Assembly (NCBI GenBank): GCA_964017195.1
Contig: OZ024898.1
Span: 9,561,130 to 9,625,129, forward strand
Direction of reading: 5' to 3'
DNA: 64,000 nt
Source: Siderastrea radians
Lineage: Eukaryota; Cnidaria; Anthozoa; Scleractinia; Rhizangiidae
Below the pieces are notes generated by a model. The model was given only the letters and a program-made list of their open reading frames with translations, was not told where the DNA came from and searched no databases. Below, one piece after another: positions 25,854 to 34,675 of this stretch; position 1 is the first letter of the stretch; each line of letters begins with the position of its first letter. The position numbers and the translations under genes are program-made.

Positions 25854-26283
25854 TGACTGTCGGTTAAGACGGATTCCGCTCAACGTTCGAGCAATAAGTG
25901 CAAAAAATATTTACCAAAAAACTACTCATAGCACGGTAACATTTTAAATGCTATTTGAAACATCTCACTCTAGTTCACTTGCCCAAGTGACCCCGCGATG
26001 AAATTCTCAAGCATTCTCAAGAAAATTAATTTCAAATCTCGTAAAAGTATGCTAAAAACGGGCGCCATTTTGTTTTGAACTGACATGACGCGTCTTTTTA
26101 ATTGAAATATTGATAACTTCAAATCCAATTTTCTCTCGCGGGGTCAGCTTGGGAGCAAAAGTAACGATAAGTTCTTCTTATCTGTTCTCAAAATGTGACA
26201 GTGCTGCAAGTATTTTTTTGGTAACTTAATTTTTGCACTTACTGCTCGAACGTTGAGCGGAAATCGTCTTAATAGCTCAGTCA
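25854..26283. mobile_element. 430-bp foldback MITE
   Basis: Arms of about 75 bases (TCCGCTCAACGTTCGAGCA is the best-conserved part), with further pairing inside (CCAAGTGACCCCGCG against its complement). The structure is symmetric end to end, with TGACTG and CAGTCA at the tips. Non-coding. Confidence 0.8.
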
Positions 26284-26768
26284 TCTAAGATTATTTATTT
26301 TTAACAGTTTGACTGCTAAGACAATACAATTATTCCGAATTGATCATTTCGTTGCTCGCTAGGTTAAGAAATGCTCAGCTTCTTCGACTTTAAACAACTG
26401 CAAATTACACTGCAGGATCTTGGGAGTACAGCCACTGGAAAAAAAATAAGATAATAATCAAGAAAATACCACAAAAATAAAGTAAATAAATGAACTTTAA
26501 ATAAGAAGAAGTTACAAGTGAATTTGGTGTCCACCTATTAAATTGTAACTTCCAACCTTAACAGTCCAGTTTTCAGTTCACGAAGACCCCTGACTAAAAA
26601 TACTTAAGACGCATTTTTTCATAACTTAAAATAAAATATGCATCAAATATCAGCAGGAAAGTGTTGAATTCTAAACTAAAACAATACACGGAGTTGTGAA
26701 TAGTTCATCACTGATGGCTGTGACTAGTACTTAACGATATTTGTGAACAGTTTACTTTGGTTTGAGAC

Positions 26769-26992
26769 CAATCTCGTACCCAGATCCACAGGCTTCTTGG
26801 TCATCGGGTGGTCGCCAGGAGAGACCCTGGGGTACTCGAATTTTTACCGCAGAAATCCTGCGGTCAAGACAACGGTTCCTAGTTTTGTTACTGTGAACGG
26901 CCAATCAAGAAATATGTTTTTTCATTACCCCCGAGTCTCCCTCGGCGACCACCTGCTGACCAAAAAGCCTGAGGACTCTGGGTACGAGATTG
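26769..26992. mobile_element. 224-bp hairpin MITE
   Basis: CAATCTCGTACCCAGA and AGGCTTCTTGGTCA at the left are mirrored by TGACCAAAAAGCCT and TCTGGGTACGAGATTG at the right. The 116-codon open frame across it is a by-product of the palindrome. TTGAGAC occurs just outside the left end and 8 bases beyond the right end, so the exact termini are uncertain. Confidence 0.8.
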
Positions 26993-28051
26993 AAATTGAA
27001 TTGAGACTAACCCCGTACATATGCGTCTTCTGTCTTTTTATCCAGCGGTCTTTGGTGAAGTGTTTTGACTATTCAAATCACTTCTTAAACTAGTTTTTTT
27101 TTCTCAATTCCTTAAAATTCAATGGTTTGTCCTTCCTTTTTTTACAATCATTGTTAAAAGCAATATGGAGCCTTCGCGGCACTACAAAACTTTGATGGTA
27201 TTTAGCATTGCGTGAATCGTCAGAGAGACAACTTAAGGAAAAGCCTGCAACTGAAGAGAAACGAACATATAAGTTGAACATTGCCCTTAACATCCCAGTT
27301 CTCATCTGAAAAAACGTTCACCCGATTAGGTTATGGACGGTGATGAAGATGTCACTACAAAGAAGCGTTTTTGTGACTTTTTACTGGATTGCGGGCGGAC
27401 AGCAAAAACGAATGATGGCGCACGCGTGGATGGAAAATAATTGGATAAAGGCATTTTTACCGCCGAGTTAGTAGGCGAGGCAACACGCCTATTCATTATT
27501 CGCCATAAAGTCTTACTTGTCTGTTTGTGAGCGGCTATGCAACATGATCAGAGGTAATTTCAGTTAGAGGCGTGTCTGTCATTACTGTTCGCCAGAGGCC
27601 AGGGAATGCAAAGCAGATTCAGTTAGTTTCTTTCGAAGGCCGACAGGATAACGGGTACAAAGAAGGAAATAATTATCTTGTTTGCAGGTCGGTGTAACAA
27701 ACAGTACCCCACGAACAGTGATTATCTTAAAGTGTAGATTACTAGATTACATAAAGCGCATGTTTGACTTTGATGGTTATCTTTTTCATTACACTTGCGT
27801 GTCGTAAATACAAAACAACTTAATGTTCTAAAAGTTCTTTTTGACTCAATCATGTACTCTTTGATAACCAATTATTCCCCGAAGAAGAGGTACATATCTA
27901 CCACTCCTCACCAACACTGAGGTGAATAATTGTTTTAGTATATACCAAATTATTATTATCATTATTAGATTTTAGATATTATAAATTTTAAATTTTATAG
28001 AATGTAGAATACGCAATTCAGCTCTATGAGCTGCAAAGTATTTTAATAAAG
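26993..28051. other. Non-coding spacer ending in a retroelement-like tail
   Basis: No gene seen. The last ~100 bases before the microsatellite (ending GTATTTTAATAAAG) resemble a polyadenylated 3' end, as seen where a LINE-type element ends in a simple repeat. That is an inference from form only. Confidence 0.3.
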
Positions 28052-28433
28052 TACCTACCTACCTACCTACCTACCTACCTACCTACCTACCTACCTACCT
28101 ACCTACCTACCTACCTACCTACCTACCTACCTACCTACCTACCTACCTACCTACCTACCTACCTACCTACCTACCTACCTACCTACCTACCTACCTACCT
28201 ACCTACCTACCTACCTACCTACCTACCTACCTACCTACCTACCTACCTACCTACCTACCTACCTACCTACCTACCTACCTACCTACCTACCTACCTACCT
28301 ACCTACCTACCTACCTACCTACCTACCTACCTACCTACCTACCTACCTACCTACCTACCTACCTACCTACCTACCTACCTACCTACCTACCTACCTACCT
28401 ACCTACCTACCTACCTACCTACCTACCTACCTA
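28052..28433. repeat. (TACC)n microsatellite, ~95 copies
   Basis: About 382 bases of TACC repeats with no interruption seen, ending at the start of a palindromic MITE. Confidence 0.98.
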
Positions 28434-28592
28434 AACCAGTGGATAGCCAGCACCAAATAGATTCCTTTTTTTCTGAGAAATAAGGAAAAACTCTTGCGCG
28501 AAATCCAGAAGAATGCCGCGAGATGAATAGCAGACTCTATCCCGAGTTTGAGTAGCCAATCAGAGCACGCGAAAAGCACTATCCACTGGTTT
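28434..28592. mobile_element. Palindromic MITE upstream of the F-box gene
   Basis: AACCAGTGGATAG at the left end is mirrored by CTATCCACTGGTT at the right end (~159 bp). It contains GCCAATCAGAGCACGCGAAA, which includes a CCAAT word. It lies about 375 bases upstream of the F-box ATG, so it may sit in or near the promoter. Confidence 0.75.
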
Positions 28593-28967
28593 GATATAAA
28601 ACTGGTTAACTTTGCGGAAGCTGTTTCAAGTGAACAAGTTTTTTTACTCTGCTCCTGGAAAAGTTGCTAAGAATCGCGCGCCGCGAGAAAGTTGAAATGG
28701 GCTCTCTTTTTTGGAAAAAAAAAAAGCCTACTCTTCCGCTTTTTCTCTCTCAGCTAGCAACCAGCAAGACACCCCTTGCAAAATGAAACAGCTAGTAGAT
28801 AAACGTACACGCAGGGACAAGGCACAATTATTACAGAATTTTCAAGCTATTGTCGCTGACGTAATAGAGGTTAACGCGCGTTCTAATGCGTGCAAACATG
28901 GCGCGAAAGGAAACGAAACGATCTGAGTTACTCTCAGCGGTTTTCGTCGCTTAATCCGTCCTGAAAA

Positions 28968-29333
28968 ATGCATATCCAGGATTTCCCAGATACCACAATG
29001 CTACTCATCTTCAGCTTTCTCAATGAAGCCGACTTGTGTCGAGTTGCACAGGTTTGTCGAAGCTGGAAATTGATTGCGTACGACAGTTCGCTGTGGAAGT
29101 CTGTAAATCTTAAACGCTTCCACAAATTGAACGAATTTTGTTTGATCAAAGTTATTCGTTCTCGCATGGTACCGCTTCTCTACAAGCTTAATCTGGGAGG
29201 GTTCACGTTGTCTCCCAGGGTTTTTCACGTTCTTGTGAAGCACTGTCCGCAACTAAGGGTTCTATGTCTGGAGTCCGCAACGTTTGTAGAACATTTCATG
29301 GATAAGGCGAGTATAGGAAAAGTTTTTGATTTT
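28968..29333 (+). CDS. F-box gene exon 1 (F-box domain)
   Basis: Starts at the ATG giving MHIQDFPDTTMLLIFSF, where the F-box begins almost at once; no better upstream start is in frame. It continues into a first LRR-like stretch (LYKLNLGGFTLS, LRVLCLESATF). Exon 2 must be entered in phase 0. Phase-0 donors available are GTATAT after 29333 (chosen), GTAGAA after 29283 and GTTTTT after AAA near 29321, so the last 10-20 residues are uncertain. Confidence 0.8.
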
Positions 29334-32300
29334 GTATATAGCACTTGTGGTTCTTTAGTAGACATTTACCGTGTCCTGTTACGAATACGCGAATCTGTTT
29401 GGTTGAATTGTCGTTTTCAACTCGTTGATACAACATGAATGCGCGCACATTGGCCTTAGAAAATGAGTGCGTGCTAGCGCAACATCGCGTGCGCGAGACA
29501 GCGTCACAATGGCACACTCAGGTTTATTTATTGGGTGCTTACATGGCTATTCATCGAATGGCGGCAAATTAGTTGACTCAAAGTTTATTATAAACGACGT
29601 TGCAAATTTGTCAACCTCACCCGTGAAAGGGCTTTGACCCTTGATTCACGTGAACTAAACTGTTTTTTATTTGTTGTAGGCGGAGTCGTTCCCAAATAAT
29701 CTTACAAAGCTGGATATACGGCACAGTTCTGGTCACCCAAGCGCATTCAGAGCAATCTCGTTATGCCTTCAAAGTTTGCAGTGTCTTGGGATTAGTGATC
29801 CGCTGTTTGAAAGCTTCCAGTTGGTCGCTGAAAAACGCCGAGTTTTTGCTTCGTTACAGGCTGTGAGAATACTAGAGTTCAGTTACTGTTCATCGCTTAC
29901 TGATCAGATGGTGGGATACATAGCAGAGTATTGCAGGTAAGATAGTTTGCCCTAATTTTCACAGTTAAGCGCCCTTTACACAGGCAAATTTTGGTTGTGA
30001 TTTTAGCAACAATTGTTCCAATAAGTTCAGGTGCGATTTCAGTGAAGTCGCCCAAGTAAACCACCGGTGATTTTTTTCAGTGACGTCACGGCAGTTTGAT
30101 TGCGATTTTGACAACTATCACGGAATTGTTACCTCTCGTTGGCTTTCGTCCTCACTTACTCTCGTCTCTACGCCGAGATCAAATGAGGACAACAGTCGAC
30201 GACAGTTAAAAACACAGCGTCCAGGGGTAAGTTCCAGTTGATCGTAGAAGACACTGTTCTCTTCAAATTTCTCATCTTGTTATAAATACAAAAAATCGTT
30301 GGTTTGTACAATAAAAATTACCAAAATGGATACTTGTGAAACTTGACCGTTTTCTGCTTCCATATCCTTCTACATCCTTCGATCTTCTGTCGTTCGTACG
30401 GCTCCTGGTACGGCTTCCGCCATGCTTAATTGCGCAGTAATTGTTGCCCAAATGGCAGCGAATTATTTTCAAAAAAGCAAAGTTTTGTGAACGAGACCAA
30501 AGTTTCAAGTCTGCAGCAGTTTTGCCTACGGTATGTATTTCAGTCGTGTAGCGCAAGGAAACGCCCAAGACAACGGCGTTCGAACGGTTTTGTGGCTAAC
30601 AAGGAAAGGCATTCGAAGAGAACAGTTTCTTATACGAACAAATGGAGCTCTCCTGCATTCTGTGTTAAAAAACTCACGTTCTTTGACCACTCTGTTGATA
30701 CTACGGAGATTTAGCATCACGTTTACGGCAAACGTGAACGGCAAAATGACCACGTTATCGCCATTTTCACGTTTGACGTCTTCCGTTTACCGTTTTCAAC
30801 GTGAAGGGGGCTGTTTACGTGTTGTCAACAACGTAAGAATTTATTTGAAGTTTTGGAATCGTTCTGCTACAATTACTACCCTTTGCTCAAGTCCAGTGTT
30901 GTTGTATTTATTATTCTATGTAAAATAACCGGTTACTGTTAGCGTTCACACAAATAGGAGGAGTGAAAAAATGCGACAAAGCGAGCTGATGTTTGGCTTC
31001 CACCCTCACAGACGCTAGCAATTCTTTTAGATACAAGGCGATCAAATTATACAGTTACGTCAAAACATGTTAAGGAAACCGCATCCAACAGGTAACTAAT
31101 ATTTTAGTAAATAGTTAGGAAGCTGCTTTTTTGAGTATCTTAGCTTCTGCTACCTCGTTTTTGCTACTTCCTTACTGATTTGCTGAGAAAACGATACACA
31201 AAAACAACAAAACAATGGACCCTAGCCCCGCAAACAATAGAGCTGCGTGATACCATGGTCCAATGAAATTAGAGGTTGTTAAGAGCTGCGGGGCTACTCT
31301 TTTTGCAGCCCACAGAAATGCTCAGTCGTATTACCGCAGTTCCACTCTATATCTATCCACTAAAAACGTATGAGTAGCACTATTATGCCCGTTATTTTTC
31401 ATGTTTTAGTTTACTGTCACGCCTAAAATTATGCCATCTCATTGTGTAAACAACAATTACAGGAACCTGAGATCACTATGTCTTCGGAGATGCAATAACA
31501 TTCAAGGAGAAAGCCTCCCTGTACTAATCGATAACTGTTCGTCGCTGACATCGCTGGTACTCGACGGAACGAGCGTCTCCGATGACGCTGTAACGCCAGT
31601 TCGTTGGGAGAGGTCGGTTATCACCGAAGTAGACCTCTCGTGGTGCCGACATCTTACTCAAGATGGTTTACAGTCCATGCTGCCACGCTGTCGTTTTCTT
31701 CGTTATCTACGTCTGTGTTGCTGCGGGTACGTTGGACGTTTTAACTAGTCGATAACTTGTCTATTTAATTAGATTCACCAGCAGATCATGCAGATCATAT
31801 CAACGAGTAGAGGACACTTAGAACCCATAATACTGTCGGGAAGGACCAATGAACATTAAAGTGAAGCGATGTGATTCAAAGAGAGGGGAGGGTAGTATAG
31901 TCAAGTGAAGGGAATGGAAAAGTAAAGTGAGTGTAAGAGAGTGTAAGTAAAGTGAAGGAAAGAGCGAGTAAATGTGGTGGATGAAGTATGTGAAAGTGAA
32001 GAAAAGTCATGTGAAGAGAAGAGAAGAGAAGAAAAAGGAAGAGAAGGGAAAGGGATAGAAATGAAGCGAACGAAACAGAAGAAGAGAGGAGAAGAAAAGA
32101 GAAGAGAAGAGAAGAGAGGAGAAGAGAAGAGACGAAAAGAAAAGAAAAGAAAAGAAAAGAGAAGGGAAGTGAAGGGAAGGGAAGGGAAGGGAGAGAAGTG
32201 ATGTCAAGATAAAGGAGGTGACATGAAGTGAAGTAAAGGAAAGCGAAAAAGTGAATAAAGTGAAGTGAGAGGAAAGGAAAGACTTTAACTGAACCAACGT

Positions 32301-32986
32301 GAGGGGTGAATTGCAAGACACGTAACGTTGGGTGTTAAAGAAATGCATAAATGGTGACTCAGACCTTATTCAGATTTTTACAGGAATAGCCTTCTCACGT
32401 CATAAGTACAAAAAAAAAAACGTTTAGTTACGTTCAAAATGCCTCTGATGAAGTAGAAAACCTTGAAATTATTAGGTGGGTAAGACCAAACATATCCCCG
32501 CAATTCGACATTTTTGTCCACCAGGTATGGTCACGCAATCACAGACGAGGTCCTGAATGCAATGACTCAAAGTCGCTGCTCTTCGCTCCAAGTCTTGGAT
32601 CTTAGTTACAGCAGTGAAGTAACGAATAGCGCGCTTGGGCACTTTGTTGCCAGTTGTCCTTCTTTGCTATATCTAAGAGTGTACCACTGTCAGCTGCTTA
32701 CATCAGCATTGATGAGTCTCATTCCAAGTGACTCAAAGGTATTTGTGGTTGCCAACTTTTTTTCGGTGCATCGGGGAGGACTGGTAACAAGAGTTGGACC
32801 AGAGAGCCCGTGGACACTTTGGTCAGCGCCGATCAACTATTCTCGGACAGTGAGCCTAGATCAAAGCCTACAACAGGACTAAACATCTCCTTGGGGTACT
32901 CCCCTGAGGAAATCTCCGCTCTTTATGCAACTGAGATGGCGCAAGACATTGAATTTGCAAGGGAGAAGTCAGTTACCCTCGTTTAG
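28968..32986 (+). CDS. F-box / leucine-rich-repeat protein (four exons)
   Basis: Substrate-recognition type subunit of an SCF (Skp1-cullin-F-box) E3 ubiquitin ligase, by family knowledge. Exons: 28968-~29333, 29680-29936, 31463-31726 and 32525-32882 or 32986. The F-box occupies residues ~2-50 (FPDTTMLLIFSFLNEADLC, VAQVCRSWKLIA, LWKSV). LRRs of the cysteine-containing type follow (LRSLCLRRCNNI, ITEVDLSWCRHLTQDGL, LQVLDLSYSSEVTNSAL). Junctions 2/3 and 3/4 are phase-consistent. The exon 1 donor is uncertain. The last exon reads in two frames that join at a T7 run near 32757-32763. Without a correction the protein ends ...SLQQD at 32882. With one more T it would run to the stop at 32984-32986 (tail ending AREKSVTLV). 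The exact family member was not identified. Confidence 0.88.
29680..29936 (+). CDS. F-box gene exon 2 (LRRs)
   Basis: Acceptor TTGTTGTAG, donor TGCAG then GTAAGA. 257 bases, entering in phase 0 and leaving two bases of an Arg codon. It encodes LRR segments (LTKLDIRHSSG, LQSLQCLGIS, VRILEFSYCSSLTDQMV). Confidence 0.85.
31463..31726 (+). CDS. F-box gene exon 3 (LRRs)
   Basis: Acceptor AACAATTACAG, donor TGCGG then GTACGT. 264 bases, completing the Arg codon and leaving GG for the next exon. Three LRRs are readable (LRSLCLRRCNNIQGESL, LTSLVLDGTSVSDDAV, ITEVDLSWCRHLTQDGLQ). The 1.5-kb intron before it holds repetitive sequence. Confidence 0.88.
31880..32290. repeat. Purine-rich (GAGAA/GGAAG)n low-complexity tract
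   Basis: About 400 bases of nearly pure A/G on the plus strand inside the third intron of the F-box gene. Long open frames on both strands here are compositional artefacts. Confidence 0.9.
32525..32986 (+). CDS. F-box gene last exon with apparent frameshift
   Basis: Acceptor TGTCCACCAG. The first base completes a Gly codon (GYGHAITDEVLNAM). LRRs LQVLDLSYSSEV and LLYLRVYHCQLL continue to about 32735. The same frame stops at 32880-32882. From about 32733 the -1/+2 frame is open and strongly protein-like (TLVSADQLFSDSEP, YSPEEISALYATEMAQD) to a TAG at 32984-32986. The switch point is most simply the run of seven T at 32757-32763. A very short intron (GT at 32740 to AG near 32793) is the alternative. 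Confidence 0.75.
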
Positions 32987-33098
32987 AAATGGATGAACGT
33001 TTAAGCAAAGAACACAGATGATTTGCAAGAACAATTCTTATGTTTTCATAAGTCAAACCATTTACAGTCTTGCTTTCGTTGTTCCTAATTAGTAAAAA

Positions 33099-33104
33099 AA
33101 TAAA
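33099..33104 (+). promoter_or_regulatory. Candidate polyadenylation signal of the F-box gene
   Basis: AATAAA about 115 bases after the downstream stop codon. Placement fits a short 3' UTR. Confidence 0.4.
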
Positions 33105-33642
33105 AGATTAAACACGATTAACTTGTGAAGATACAAGAAAGAGAAAAAAAGAACCAAAGAAATGGAAAGAAAAGAAAAAGTACAGAACGGGTAGAAAAAT
33201 AGGTCTTGAAGTTGTCAAGTCACTTCCATTGAGTAAAACAATAGCTATAAATAACTTTTATTCCATTTACTCATTAAACTGCATATATATGATATCGTTT
33301 AAGTTTGTAGTCTTCCAACCAAAAGAACCTCATTTCCAAGTCTTAATTTGTATCTCCTGTGAGTGGTCACTAGCTTTGTAAAAGCTAGTGGAAAAGCTAA
33401 CATGGCAGGAATACGGCTATGCCTAGCGTCATTTTCTTATGAACGGTCGGGACGTTAACGCTTGAACTTTTTCAGATTGTCCTTCTATGAACTGCTTAAG
33501 TTGATATCTTAAACTGCGAGGGTCATCGTCACTTCTTATTTCATCCGCAGTACACATACATATGATTATTTTATATATTCATTCTCATTTGCTTCGCCAT
33601 CTGCGGGATCATTACGAATTCGCAACTGACCAGCTCTCAGTT

Positions 33643-33713
33643 GGCTTGATATCTCAGTTGGTTGGAGCGCTGCACCGGTATCGCAGATCATGGGTTCGAC
33701 TCCCGTTCAAGCC
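33643..33713 (+). mobile_element. tRNA-like SINE head 1
   Basis: 71 bases. A 7-bp acceptor stem (GGCTTGA with TCAAGCC), a D-arm (CTCAGTTGG), an anticodon-like loop CCGGTAT (would read GGT, Thr) and a T-arm (GGGTTCGACTCCC) are present. The stem pairing is good. Because it recurs with a common tail, a SINE head is more likely than a working tRNA gene. Confidence 0.65.
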
Positions 33714-33854
33714 TGAATTGTTTTAGGTTGTTCTTCTATGAACTCCTTAAGTTGATGCCTTTAACTGCGATGGTCATCATCAATTCGTATTTCATCCGCA
33801 ATTCACACCTACCTACGGGATCATTACGAATTCGCGTATCGCCAGCTCTCAGTT

Positions 33855-33926
33855 GGCTTGATATCTCAATTGGTTAGAGCGCTGCACTGTATCTTAGCGG
33901 ACATGGGTTCGAATCCCGTTCAAGCC
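33855..33926 (+). mobile_element. tRNA-like SINE head 2
   Basis: 72 bases, same acceptor and T-arm as head 1 (GGGTTCGAATCCC), but the anticodon stem is degraded. Boxes A and B of a Pol III promoter are recognisable. Confidence 0.65.
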
Positions 33927-34099
33927 TGAATTTCTTCACTAGGTCGTTCTTCTATCAACTATTTATCTTTACCTGCGAGGTCATCATCATTTCTTACTTA
34001 ATCCGCAGTTCACATAAATAATTATTTCATAAATTCACTTTAATGCAAAATCAAAACTATCACATCAAACCAACATTTAGCAATCGCAAAAAGGACGCA

Positions 34100-34480
34100 G
34101 TGAACCATTCAGAAATTGAAGTACAAACACGGAACTGGTCCAGGCGCGGGAAAACGTCCAACTTGTGGAAAGCGTAAGAAACATGCAATCGGTAGTAAAC
34201 GCAGGAAAAGGTACTACAGCGACGAGTGCGGGAAAACATGCAACCGGCGCCAATTGCAGAAATGCACGCAAGGTAAGTCACGACTAGCTTTGGTTTTGCT
34301 TTTTCAGTCCTGATTGGTTAGAAATAAGTACAACGAACGCCTATAAAGCAATGAATCAATCAGAAGGCGAAGAAAAATCGTGCAGTTAATGCCGAGCGCG
34401 GGAAAAGAGACAGCTGGTGGCAAGCGCGCCAAAAGAGGCAGCCGGTGCCTAGCGCTGGAAAGCTCCTGATTGGAAAATAT
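34100..34480. repeat. GCGCGGGAAAA-type dispersed repeat
   Basis: GCGCGGGAAAA and related words recur (34144, 34229, 34398), with GGTTTTGCTTTTTCAG and CCTGATTGG. This is a common layout of short interspersed repeats. The 65-codon plus-strand frame across it is cysteine- and lysine-rich only because of the repeat. Confidence 0.5.
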
Positions 34481-34594
34481 CACGTCTATTCTGATTGTAT
34501 AGATCCCACAGCAGATGATCTTTCAATCCAGTAGTAAAAACGATTCCAATAATCATTCTCAACGCCGGCACTGAAAACAAAAGAAATAGCTTAC

Positions 34595-34675
34595 GTTTCC
34601 TCCTGGCTGAGGTCTGTGCGCTGCGACTCTTCGATAACCAGCTGATACAGCTTCAACACCAGCTATGACTTTAAT
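34595..34675 (-). CDS. ANTXR-like: ANTXR-like exon: C-terminal RPQPGG segment
   Basis: 81 bases, phase 0. Acceptor GTTTGCAG, donor GGAAAC then GTAAGC. It encodes a helical stretch and GYRRVAAHRPQPGG, matching the KGYDRVS.MRPQPG pattern of the family. If the donor is not used, the frame ends 12 codons later. Confidence 0.85.

Larger units (their letters stand above)
33478..34045 (+). mobile_element. Array of tRNA-derived SINE units
   Basis: A tRNA-like head followed by a shared tail (TCTATGAACT.CTTAAGTTGAT, ACTGCGA.GGTCATC, ATTTCATCCGCAGTTCACA) is repeated: one tail without head at 33478, head plus tail at 33643, head plus tail at 33855. It lies in the spacer between the F-box gene and the ANTXR-like gene. 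Confidence 0.8.

Noticed and set aside
26743..27093. 116-codon plus-strand frame
   Set aside because: It spans a hairpin MITE and its sequence is a palindrome by-product.
28052..28433. CRISPR-like or protein-coding repeat
   Set aside because: Simple tetranucleotide microsatellite without spacers; the organism is clearly eukaryotic.
31876..32348. Long frames on both strands (Leu/Phe/Ser-rich on minus, Lys/Glu/Arg-rich on plus)
   Set aside because: Artefact of the purine-rich low-complexity tract.
33643..33713. Possible tRNA-Thr gene
   Set aside because: Folds well, but it is followed by the same tail as its neighbour copy, typical of a SINE. Kept only as a tRNA-like head.
34116..34313. Cysteine- and lysine-rich 65-codon plus-strand frame (TCGKRKKHAIG...), looking like a small basic peptide
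   Set aside because: It falls in a dispersed GCGCGGGAAAA repeat that recurs at 34.4 kb, has no signal peptide and lies opposite the ANTXR-like gene.
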